The position numbers and the translations under genes are program-made. Below, piece by piece: positions 9,301-15,655 of a DNA stretch of 22,911 bases (positions are counted from its first letter, which is position 1; each line of letters starts with the position of its first letter). The DNA comes from an uncultured Oscillospiraceae bacterium (GTDB taxonomy: Bacteria; Bacillota; Clostridia; Oscillospirales; Oscillospiraceae), in assembly GCA_910585265.1 (NCBI GenBank), contig CAJUCA010000048.1:1-22911 (forward strand), in the 5' to 3' direction. Below the pieces are notes generated by a model, which saw only the letters and a program-made list of their open reading frames with translations, ran no database searches and was not told the origin of the DNA.

Positions 9301-10924
9301 CCACGTATACCGCGGTGTCGGTGACGATCTCCTCCCGGATGGCGTCGATGGGCGGGTTGGTCACCTGGGCGAAGCGCTGGCGGAAATAGTCAAATAACGG
9401 CCGGTCCCGGCGGTCCAGCACCGCCAGGGGAATATCCGCCCCCATGGCGGCGGTGGGTTCCGCCCCCGTTCGGGCCATGGGCAGGATGGCGTCCTTGACA
9501 TCCTCCCAGGTGTAGCCGAACGCCTTCAGCACCTGTGCCAGCCGTTCCGGCGGGCAGGTCTCCACCCGGTGGTTGGGAATGGCCAGGTCCTTCAGCTGGA
9601 GCAGCTCCCGGTCCAGCCATTCGCCGTAGGGGCTGCGGGCGGCGCAGCCCTCCTTGAGCTCCTCGTCGCCGATGACGCGGCCCTGGACCGTGTCCGCCAG
9701 CAGCATTTTCCCCGGCTCCAGCCGGGATCTCTTCAGGATATGGGCAGGGTCGATGTCCAGCACCCCAACCTCGGAGGACAGGATGAGCCGGCCGTCGTCG
9801 GTGAGGTAATACCGGGCGGGGCGCAGGCCGTTGCGGTCCAGCACCGCACCCACCTGGTCGCCGTCGGAGAACAGGATGGCGGCGGGGCCGTCCCAGGGCT
9901 CCATCATGGCGGCGTAGTATTGGTACAGGTCCCGGCGGGCACGGGAGAGATTAGGGTCGTTCATCCAGGGCTCCGGGACGCACACCATCACCGCCAAGGG
10001 CAGCTCCATGCCGCTCATCACCAGAAATTCCAGAGTGTTGTCCAGCATGGCGGAGTCCGAGCCCCTGGCGTCCACCACTGGGAACACCTTGTCCAGCTCC
10101 CCCTCCCACACTGGGGAGGACATGGTCTCCTCCCGGGCCAGCATCCGGTCCGCGTTGCCCCGAATGGTGTTGATCTCCCCATTGTGGGCGATGAGCCGGT
10201 TGGGGTGGGCACGCTCCCAGGAGGGATCGGTGTTGGTGGAGAACCTGGAATGGACCAGGGCGATGGCGGAGGTATAGTCCTCATCCTGCAGATCCAGGTA
10301 GAACTGCCGCAGCTGGCCCACCAGGAACATCCCCTTATACACGATGGTCCTGCTGGACAGGGAGGCCACATAGGTGTCGCCGCTGGACTGCTCAAACTCC
10401 CGCCGGGCGATATAGAGGCGGCGGTCGAATTCCATCCCCTTTGCCAGCCGTTCCGGGCGGCGGACGAAGCCCTGGACGATCCGGGGCATTTTATCCCGCG
10501 CCTTCCGCCCCAGCACCTGGGGGCATACCGGCACCTCCCGCCAGCCGATGAACTCCATCCCCTCCCGCTCTGCGATGAGCTGGAACATCTTCATGGCCTG
10601 ATTCCGGCGCAGGTCGTCCTGGGGGAAGAAGAACATCCCCACCCCGTAGTCCCGTTCGCCCCCCAGCTCAAAGCCCAGCTCCGCCGCCGCTTTGGAGAAG
10701 AAGCCGTGGGAGATTTGCAGCAAAATACCCACGCCGTCGCCGGTCTCGCCCGCGGCGTCCTTTCCCGCCCGGTGCTCCAGCTTTTCCACGATCTTCAGCG
10801 CGTCGTCCACCGTCTGATGGGTCTTTCTGCCCTTGATGTCCACAACGGCTCCAATGCCGCAGGCGTCGTGCTCGAACCGGGGGTCGTACAGGGGGGCCAT
10901 GGGCCGCGTTTCCTTTTGTCTCAT
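6383..10924 (-). CDS. gltB: glutamate synthase large (alpha) subunit
   Basis: GltB hydrolyses glutamine in an N-terminal class II amidotransferase domain and channels ammonia to an FMN barrel that makes glutamate from 2-oxoglutarate. In the 1513-residue protein the mature N-terminal Cys is Cys22 (HDACGIGAVVDI), implying a 21-residue propeptide. The central domain follows, then the FMN-binding synthase domain with SGWDGGTGAAP. The [3Fe-4S] ligands are Cys1116, Cys1122 and Cys1127 (CVMMRVCNLDTCPVG). The C-terminal GXGXG beta-helix domain (about 1260-1500) holds repeats such as GDANDYFGKGLSGG. The length is standard. The start at 10924 has an AGAGG ribosome site. A later ATG (MAPLYDP) lacks a comparable site. 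It follows the ANTAR gene after 88 bp containing a strong hairpin and runs straight into gltD. Confidence 0.95.
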   Translation of the reverse strand: MRQKETRPMAPLYDPRFEHDACGIGAVVDIKGRKTHQTVDDALKIVEKLEHRAGKDAAGETGDGVGILLQISHGFFSKAAAELGFELGGERDYGVGMFFFPQDDLRRNQAMKMFQLIAEREGMEFIGWREVPVCPQVLGRKARDKMPRIVQGFVRRPERLAKGMEFDRRLYIARREFEQSSGDTYVASLSSRTIVYKGMFLVGQLRQFYLDLQDEDYTSAIALVHSRFSTNTDPSWERAHPNRLIAHNGEINTIRGNADRMLAREETMSSPVWEGELDKVFPVVDARGSDSAMLDNTLEFLVMSGMELPLAVMVCVPEPWMNDPNLSRARRDLYQYYAAMMEPWDGPAAILFSDGDQVGAVLDRNGLRPARYYLTDDGRLILSSEVGVLDIDPAHILKRSRLEPGKMLLADTVQGRVIGDEELKEGCAARSPYGEWLDRELLQLKDLAIPNHRVETCPPERLAQVLKAFGYTWEDVKDAILPMARTGAEPTAAMGADIPLAVLDRRDRPLFDYFRQRFAQVTNPPIDAIREEIVTDTAVYVGDDGNLLEERAENCRVLQIHNPILTSVDMLKIKHMDRPGFRVETVSLLYFKNMPLKRALDQMKLSADRAYRGGANIIILSDRGVDENHAAIPSLLAVSALEQHLVRTRKRTAVSVILESGEPRDVHHFAALLGYGARAVNPYLAQETIGRLIDEGMLDKDFGAAVDDYNKAILRGIVKIASKMGVSTLQSYQSAQLFEAVGIAKDVVDEYFTNTVSRIGGIGLKEIEAMVDRNHSRAFDPLGLEVDLTLDSAGTHKARSGQEDHRYSPQAIHLLQQAARTGDYGLFKQYSALVDDENSPHTLRGLMEMKYADTPIPLDEVESVESIVKRFKTGAMSYGSISQEAHECLAQAMNLLGGRSNSGEGGELPERLRNGLRCSAIKQVASGRFGVTSEYLVSAQELQIKMAQGAKPGEGGHLPGKKVYPWIAKTRCSTPGVPLISPPPHHDIYSIEDLAQLIYDLKNANRSARISVKLVSEAGVGTVAAGVAKAGAQVVLISGWDGGTGAAPRTSIHHAGLPWELGLAETHQTLIQNGLRSRVVLETDGKLMTGRDTAIACMLGAEEFGFATAPLVTLGCVMMRVCNLDTCPVGVATQNPELRKRFKGKPEYVVNFMRFIAQELREHMAKLGVRTVEELVGRTDLLKQRERAVNGRAAAVDLSAVLGSPYIGEGYKTHFDPADRYDFKLEETVDQSVLLAKLGSALKKGRKCQISLPVTSTHRAVGTLFGAEITRLHGGGLEEDAVTVRCTGGGGQSFGAFIPRGLTLELEGDANDYFGKGLSGGKLAVYPPKTAAFKADENIIIGNVALYGATSGKAFIAGRAGERFCVRNSGAAAVVEGVGDHGCEYMTGGRVVVLGETGKNFAAGMSGGVAYVWDPRRDLYLRLNKDLVSLEPVAETRDLEELRDLIAEHVQATGSERGRAILADFEYSAANFKRILPRDYAKMLQAIAQREGQGMGRDEAELEAFYAVTGGAR

Positions 10925-10957
10925 AGCGAAAACCTCTTTTCGGGGTCATATGAAGTC

Positions 10958-10991
10958 AACGGGACGGCCGCCCAATGAGCGCCGTCCCGTT
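10958..10991 (-). promoter_or_regulatory. stable hairpin between the ANTAR gene and gltB
   Basis: AACGGGACGGC and its perfect 11-bp complement enclose a 12-base loop, 34 bp before the gltB start. No T-tract follows, so it is unlikely to be a simple terminator. It may be an mRNA processing or stability element that separates glnA-ANTAR from gltBD, or a site for the neighbouring RNA-binding ANTAR protein. The fold is seen directly. The role is inference. Confidence 0.5.
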
Positions 10992-11012
10992 CTGTCAGGC
11001 GTCTCTGCCCGG

Positions 11013-11540
11013 TCAAAATTTCTCCAGCACCTGCCGGGCGGTGTCCGCCAGCCGCGCGCCGTGGTCCATGCTCCGCTTTTGGAGCCACCGATGAGCCTCC
11101 GCTTCCGTCATGCCGTCCTGTTCCATCAGCAATGCTTTGGCCCGCGCCACCAGCTCCTTTTCCTCCCGGCTGCGCCGGGCGGGGGCCTGACTGGTCTGAG
11201 CCAGCTGGGCCAGCATCCGCACCGAGGCCAGCAGCGGCCCCCGGCCCACCGGGGCAGGCAGCTTGAATATCCCCGGCGCGGCGCACAGCTCCAGTTGGGC
11301 CTGGGGGGCCACCATCAGCATGGCGCACCGCTGGGGCAGGTCGAAATACAGCGTCTCACAGCTTTCGTCCGTCAGCTTGAAGCTGCACACCACCAGGTCC
11401 AGCCGCAGCTTGGCCACCGTCCGCTTCACCTGGGCGGCGCTGCGGCAGGTGAGGCAGGAAAATTCTCCCGTGCTCTCCAGCACTTCCCGGAGCCGGTCGC
11501 AGTTGGACTGGCGCTCAAAGGCCACCACGATCTGCCGCAT
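11013..11540 (-). CDS. ANTAR-domain antitermination regulator with a degenerate receiver domain
   Basis: This 175-residue protein has a receiver-like N-terminal half (MRQIVVAFE to about residue 110) and a C-terminal three-helix ANTAR domain (about 120-175). The ANTAR part has the typical SREEKELVARAKALLM helix and the AHRWLQKRSMD segment. ANTAR proteins bind paired RNA hairpins and prevent transcription termination. In the receiver half the position of the phosphorylated Asp reads DLVVCSF, with Cys52/Ser53 in place of Asp, so control by ordinary phosphorylation is unlikely. The ATG at 11540 is preferred because GAGGTGAGG lies 3-6 bases upstream. A GTG three codons earlier lacks such a site. 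It begins 25 bp after the glnA stop, in one operon with glnA and gltBD, so it probably adjusts these nitrogen genes. What it senses cannot be read from the sequence. Confidence 0.85.
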   Translation of the reverse strand: MRQIVVAFERQSNCDRLREVLESTGEFSCLTCRSAAQVKRTVAKLRLDLVVCSFKLTDESCETLYFDLPQRCAMLMVAPQAQLELCAAPGIFKLPAPVGRGPLLASVRMLAQLAQTSQAPARRSREEKELVARAKALLMEQDGMTEAEAHRWLQKRSMDHGARLADTARQVLEKF

Positions 11541-11565
11541 GGCCCTCACCTCGCTTCCGGGAAAT

Positions 11566-12897
11566 TCAGTAGTTCATCATGTATTTGTCCCGCTCCCAGC
11601 TGGAAACGCGGGTGCGGTACTCGTCCCACTCCGCCTCTTTTCCGGCGATGTACTGGCTGGAAACGTGCTGGCCCAGGGTATCCATCACCAGCGTGTCCTT
11701 CTTCATGGCGATGAGGGCCTCCTCCAGGGAACCGGGCAGGGCCTCGATGCCGTGGCGTTTCCGAACGGCCGGGGACATGGCGAAGATGTTCTCGGTGACC
11801 TCCTCCGGCGGGGTCATCCCCTTCTCGATGCCGTCCAGCCCCGCCGCCAGGCAGACGGCCAAAGACAGGTAGGGGTTGCAGGCCGGGTCGGGGCAGCGCA
11901 GCTCCACCCGGGTGGCCTGTCCCCGGGCGGCGGGGATGCGGATGAGGGCGGAACGGTTGGAGGCGGACCAGGCCAGATAGCAGGGAGCCTCGTAGCCGGG
12001 GACCAGCCGTTTGTAGGAGTTGACCAGGGGGTTGGTGACGGCGGCCATGCCCTTCATGTGGGCCAGTATCCCCGCGATGAAAGCATACGCCTCCCTGGAC
12101 AGGCCCTTGGGACCGTTCTCATCGAAGAACACGTTTTTCCCGTCCCGGAACAGGGACATGTTGGTGTGCATTCCCGAGCCGTTGATGCCGAAGATGGGCT
12201 TGGGCATGAAGGTGGCGTGGAGTCCGTTTTTCTGAGCCAGGGTCTTCACCGCCAGCTTGAAGGTCATGATCTTGTCGGCGCACTGGAGGGCGGGGGCGTA
12301 CTTGAAGTCGATCTCGTGCTGGCCCTGGGCCACCTCGTGGTGGCTGGCCTCGATCTCATAGCCCATCTCCTCCAGCGCCAGGCAGATCTCCCGCCGGGTG
12401 GACTCCCCGTGATCCAGGGGGCCCAGGTCGAAATAGCCCGCCTCATCGTTGGTGCGGGTGGTGGGCTTGCCCTCCTCATCGGTCTGGAACAGGAAGAACT
12501 CCGCCTCGGGGCCCACGTTGAAGGTGTCGTAGCCCATGGCCTTCGCTTTCTCCAGCACCCGCTCCAGCACCCCCCGGGGGTCGCCCACAAAGGGAGTGCC
12601 GTCCGGGTTGTGCACGTCGCAGATGAGCCGGGCCACCTTGCCGTGCTGGGGCCGCCAGGGGAAGATGACAAAGCTGTCCAGGTCGGGCCAGAGATACTGG
12701 TCCGACTCGTTGATGCGGACAAACCCCTCGATGGAGGAGCCGTCGATCATGATCTGGTTGTCCACGGCCTTCTCGATCTGGGAGGCGGTGATGGCCACGT
12801 TTTTCAGCTGGCCAAAGATGTCGGTGAACTGCATTCGGATGAATTTTACATCCTCCTCTTTCACCATTCGAATGATATCTTCTCTGCTGCAGCCCAT
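11566..12897 (-). CDS. glnA: glutamine synthetase, type I-alpha
   Basis: GlnA condenses glutamate and ammonia with ATP to form glutamine, and the active form is a dodecamer. The 443-residue length matches GSI-alpha of Bacillus. The beta-grasp N-terminal part has DIFGQLKNVAI and MIDGSSIEGF. Metal and substrate residues appear in GPEAEFFLF (Glu131, Glu133), in HHEVAQGQHEIDF and in NGSGMHTNMSLF. The flexible loop NPLVNSYKRLVPGYEAP and the ATP-site NRSALIRIP are present. The adenylylation-site Tyr motif of GSI-beta is absent. Arg61 (GFVRINESD) and the C-terminus WERDKYMMNY resemble the glutamine feedback elements of the Bacillus enzyme. An AGGGGAT site precedes the ATG. It heads the glnA-ANTAR-gltB-gltD operon behind a strong promoter and a structured leader. 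Confidence 0.96.
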   Translation of the reverse strand: MGCSREDIIRMVKEEDVKFIRMQFTDIFGQLKNVAITASQIEKAVDNQIMIDGSSIEGFVRINESDQYLWPDLDSFVIFPWRPQHGKVARLICDVHNPDGTPFVGDPRGVLERVLEKAKAMGYDTFNVGPEAEFFLFQTDEEGKPTTRTNDEAGYFDLGPLDHGESTRREICLALEEMGYEIEASHHEVAQGQHEIDFKYAPALQCADKIMTFKLAVKTLAQKNGLHATFMPKPIFGINGSGMHTNMSLFRDGKNVFFDENGPKGLSREAYAFIAGILAHMKGMAAVTNPLVNSYKRLVPGYEAPCYLAWSASNRSALIRIPAARGQATRVELRCPDPACNPYLSLAVCLAAGLDGIEKGMTPPEEVTENIFAMSPAVRKRHGIEALPGSLEEALIAMKKDTLVMDTLGQHVSSQYIAGKEAEWDEYRTRVSSWERDKYMMNY

Positions 12898-12986
12898 AAA
12901 TGAGATCCCCTTTCTGTTTCCCCGCGAAATAGAAATCGGCGCTCCTCCCCCTTCCGGGTCGGAACGCCATTGTTCACGCCTGAACT
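12898..12986 (-). promoter_or_regulatory. structured 5' leader of the glnA transcript
   Basis: The predicted RNA from about 12986 begins CCGUAGUUCAGGCGUGAAC. It can form three stems in a row: GUUCA/UGAAC; GGCGUUCC/GGAGCGCC with an inner CCC/GGG; and UUUCU/AGAAA with an inner UUUC/GAAA directly before the AGGGGAU ribosome site. The second stem competes with an alternative UUCCG/CGGAA hairpin. No clear terminator T-tract is present, so control of translation or protein binding is more likely than simple attenuation. I do not recognise a known riboswitch. Confidence 0.45.
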
Positions 12987-12992
12987 ACGGCC

Positions 12993-13021
12993 AGTATAGC
13001 CGGTAGAAGCAGGAAAGTCAA
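12993..13021 (-). promoter_or_regulatory. sigma-70 (sigma-A) promoter of glnA
   Basis: TTGACT (13016-13021) and TATACT (12993-12998) are 17 bases apart. A 17-mer repeat (13028-13044) ends only 6 bp upstream of the -35 box, where an activator or repressor could touch RNA polymerase. Confidence 0.82.
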
Positions 13022-13027
13022 GATGAT

Positions 13028-13044
13028 ATTTGCAATTTAAACAT
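13028..13044 (-). promoter_or_regulatory. candidate operator, copy 1 of a 17-mer repeat
   Basis: The minus strand reads ATGTTTAAATTGCAAAT. It matches the copy at 13090-13106 at 14 of 17 positions (consensus ATGTTWAAMTTGCAWAT) and abuts the glnA -35 box. It does not fit the GlnR/TnrA consensus TGTNAN7TNACA. Confidence 0.45.
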
Positions 13045-13089
13045 ATTTTATTGCGTATTACAAGGATATGGCACAACAGAAACGCCTTT

Positions 13090-13106
13090 ATATGCAAGTT
13101 TAACAT
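13090..13106 (-). promoter_or_regulatory. candidate operator, copy 2 of a 17-mer repeat
   Basis: The minus strand reads ATGTTAAACTTGCATAT, in the same orientation as copy 1 and exactly 62 bp away, close to six helical turns. It lies 30 bp upstream of the glmS -35 box, so one factor could serve both divergent promoters. Confidence 0.45.
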
Positions 13107-13136
13107 TCTAATCTTGCAGTTTTGAATGCAAACCAA

Positions 13137-13165
13137 TTGACAGTGGAATACGATGGGAATATAAT
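13137..13165 (+). promoter_or_regulatory. sigma-70 (sigma-A) promoter of glmS
   Basis: TTGACA (13137-13142) and TATAAT (13160-13165) are both perfect consensus hexamers with a 17-base spacer. The predicted start is near 13172, giving a leader of only about 30 bases, with GGGGGGAG as ribosome site. A glmS ribozyme would not fit in it. Confidence 0.9.
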
Positions 13166-13200
13166 AGAGCACAACAGCTTCGACGGGGGGAGTACATGTC

Positions 13201-15069
13201 ATGTGCGGAATCGTAGGCTTTACCGGGCGGCGGCAGGCCGCCCCCATTTTGCTGGACGGGCTGGCCAAGCTGGAATACCGGGGCTATGACTCGGCGGGCC
13301 TGGCCATCCGGGACGGTGATGAGCCGGCCCAGGTGGTGAAGGCCGTGGGCAAGCTGCGCAATCTGGCTGAGAAAACAGACGGCGGCGCGGCCCTTGCCGG
13401 CTGCTGCGGCATTGGACACACCCGCTGGGCCACCCACGGCGCTCCCAGCCTCATCAACGCCCACCCCCACGTCAGCGGCAGCGGTGTGAGCTCCGGCTCC
13501 GACGCGGTGGAGTCTCAGGTGGTGGGGGTCCACAACGGGATCATCGAGAACTGCTCCGAGCTGAAAGCCAAGCTGGAACGCCACGGCTACACCTTTTATT
13601 CAGACACCGACACCGAAACGGCGGTGAAGCTGGTGGACTACTACTACAAAAAATACAAGCTGGGCCCTGTGGACGCCCTCACCCGGGCCATGGTGCGCAT
13701 ACAAGGGTCCTATGCCCTGGCGCTGATGTTTCAGGACTATCCCGGCGAGATCTTCGCCGCCCGGAAGGACTCACCCATGATCCTCGGCGTGGCGGAGGGG
13801 GAGACCTATCTGGCCTCTGATGTGCCCGCCATCCTGAACGACACGCGAGATGTGTACTACATCGGCAATCAGCAGGCGGCAAGACTCAGCCCGGGGGAGA
13901 TCCATTTTTACGACCTCAATGGAGACGAGGTGGAGCTTCCCCTGACCGAGATCACCTGGGACGCCCAGGCAGCGGAAAAGGGCGGATACCAGCACTTCAT
14001 GCTCAAAGAGATCCATGAGCAGCCCGCCGCCGTGCGGGACACCCTGAACAGTCTGCTGAAGGACGGGCGGATCGACCTGTCCGGGGCGGGGCTGACGGAG
14101 GCGGTCCTCCAGTCCGTCTCGTCCATCCATATCGCGGCCTGCGGCTCCGCCTGGCATGTGGGGGTGGCGGCCCAGTACGTCCTGGAGGAGCTGGCGGAGG
14201 TCCCCGTCCGGGTGGAGCTGGCCTCCGAGTTCCGCTACCGCAGGCTGCTGCTGGACGAGAACGCCTTAGTCATCGTCATCTCTCAGTCCGGGGAGACGGC
14301 GGACACGTTGGCCGCCCTGCGGGAGGCAAAGCGGCGGGGGGTGCGGACGCTGGCGGTGGTGAACGTGGTAGGCTCCACCATCGCCCGGGAGGCAGACAGT
14401 GTGCTCTACACCCTGGCGGGGCCGGAGATCGCCGTGGCCACCACCAAGGCCTACAGTGCCCAGCTCATGGCCATGTACGCCCTGGCGGTGCAGCTGGCCC
14501 AGGTGCGGGGGAAACTCATGGAGGACGAGTATACGGGATACATTGAGGAGCTGGCCGCCCTGCCGGACAAGATCGCCCGCGTGCTGGAGGACAAGGGCCG
14601 CATCCAGTGGTTTGCCGCCAAGTTCGCCAACGCCCGGGACATCTTCTTCCTGGGCCGGGGAGCGGATTACGCCGCCAGCCTGGAGGGCAGCCTGAAAATG
14701 AAGGAGATCAGCTATATCCACAGCGAGGCCTACGCCGCGGGGGAGCTGAAGCACGGCACCATCAGCCTGGTGGAGGACAACACCCTGGTGATCGGCGTAC
14801 TCACCCAGAGCAATCTGTACGAGAAAACCATCAGCAATATGGCGGAGTGTAAGGCCCGGGGAGCGTACCTTATGGGGCTGACCTGTTATGGGCACTACAG
14901 CATAGAGGACACGGCGGATTTCACCGTCTACATCCCTAAAACGGCCCCTTGCTTCACCGGACTGCTGGCGATAGTCCCCCTCCAGCTGCTGGGGTACTAC
15001 ACCAGCGTGGCCCGGGGATTGGACGTGGATAAGCCCAGGAATCTGGCGAAAAGCGTCACGGTGGAGTGA
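13201..15069 (+). CDS. glmS: glutamine-fructose-6-phosphate aminotransferase (isomerizing)
   Basis: GlmS makes glucosamine-6-phosphate from fructose-6-phosphate and glutamine, the first step toward peptidoglycan amino sugars. The 622-residue protein starts MCGIVGFTG, so Cys2 is the amidotransferase nucleophile. GHTRWATHG (72-80) and HNGIIEN (111-117) complete the glutaminase site. Two SIS sugar-isomerase domains follow, with SQSGETADTL in the first, and the C-terminus KSVTVE is the conserved end. A small Gly/Ser-rich stretch (about 91-105) interrupts the usual region between AHPH and VVGVHNGI and makes the protein slightly long. The gene is divergent from glnA, has its own consensus promoter and is followed closely by a metY remnant and cysK, which are probably co-transcribed. 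Confidence 0.96.
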   Translation: MCGIVGFTGRRQAAPILLDGLAKLEYRGYDSAGLAIRDGDEPAQVVKAVGKLRNLAEKTDGGAALAGCCGIGHTRWATHGAPSLINAHPHVSGSGVSSGSDAVESQVVGVHNGIIENCSELKAKLERHGYTFYSDTDTETAVKLVDYYYKKYKLGPVDALTRAMVRIQGSYALALMFQDYPGEIFAARKDSPMILGVAEGETYLASDVPAILNDTRDVYYIGNQQAARLSPGEIHFYDLNGDEVELPLTEITWDAQAAEKGGYQHFMLKEIHEQPAAVRDTLNSLLKDGRIDLSGAGLTEAVLQSVSSIHIAACGSAWHVGVAAQYVLEELAEVPVRVELASEFRYRRLLLDENALVIVISQSGETADTLAALREAKRRGVRTLAVVNVVGSTIAREADSVLYTLAGPEIAVATTKAYSAQLMAMYALAVQLAQVRGKLMEDEYTGYIEELAALPDKIARVLEDKGRIQWFAAKFANARDIFFLGRGADYAASLEGSLKMKEISYIHSEAYAAGELKHGTISLVEDNTLVIGVLTQSNLYEKTISNMAECKARGAYLMGLTCYGHYSIEDTADFTVYIPKTAPCFTGLLAIVPLQLLGYYTSVARGLDVDKPRNLAKSVTVE

Positions 15070-15088
15070 CCGGGCACGGAGAAGCCAT

Positions 15089-15640
15089 ATGCAAAAGGGG
15101 TCCGCCGCCGGCCCCGCCGCCTTTGTCACCTACATCCGGGCTATCCTCCTGCGGGACACCGGAGCGGCGATTTCACCCTTCAATGCCTTTCTGCTTCTCC
15201 AGGGAGTGGAGACCCTGTCCCTTCGGGTAGAACGCCACGCTGAAAACACCAAAAAAGTGGTGGAGTATCTGGTCAACCATCCCCAGGTGGAGAAGGTCAA
15301 CCACCCCAGCCTGCCTGAGCATCCCGACCATGTCCTGTATGAGAAGTATTTCCCCAACGGCGGCGCGTCTATCTTTACCTTTGAAATCAAGGGCGGGCAG
15401 GGAACGGCCCACAAGTTTATCGACAATCTGGAGATTTTTTCCCTGCTGGCCAACGTGGCGGACGTGAAGTCTCTGGTCATCCACCCGGCCACCACCACCC
15501 ACTCCCAGCTCTCCCCCGAGGAGCTGCTGGATCAGGGCATCAGGCCCAATACTATCCGGCTGTCCATCGGCACCGAGCATATCGACGATATCATCGCCGA
15601 CCTGGAAAAAGGCTTCGCCTGTGCCGCCGCACAGAAATAA
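15089..15640 (+). pseudogene. metY: O-acetylhomoserine sulfhydrylase, C-terminal remnant
   Basis: The 183-codon frame matches the C-terminal part of the MetY-type PLP enzymes: PAAFVTYIRAILLRDTGAA, then HPATTTHSQLS and TIRLSIGTEHIDDI. Intact enzymes are near 425 residues and carry the PLP-binding Lys in the missing N-terminal part, so this fragment cannot catalyse homocysteine formation. The match begins around 15110. The stretch before it, after the glmS stop, is unrelated, so a 5' deletion joined the fragment to glmS. A weak GGAG lies before the ATG at 15089, so a stub may still be translated. MetY next to cysK is a natural sulphur-assimilation pairing, which suggests that metY-cysK was intact before the deletion. 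Confidence 0.88.
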
Positions 15641-15655
15641 GAGGAGAAATCCGTT

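Noticed and set aside
6578..9397. Very long plus-strand open frame opposite gltB (and similar ones at 64-948, 1123-3150, 3272-4663, 5208-6362 and 9569-10978)
   Set aside because: They are antisense to clear enzyme genes, have proline/glycine/histidine-rich low-complexity translations and no ribosome sites. High GC at third codon positions makes such empty frames common.
4673..12986. Classical ANTAR target: two tandem stems with 6-base loops having A at position 1 and G at position 4
   Set aside because: The amt leader loop is UUCAAC and the glnA stem gives AGGCGU at best. Neither fits, and no adjacent terminator T-tract was found, so I did not call a canonical ANTAR RNA.
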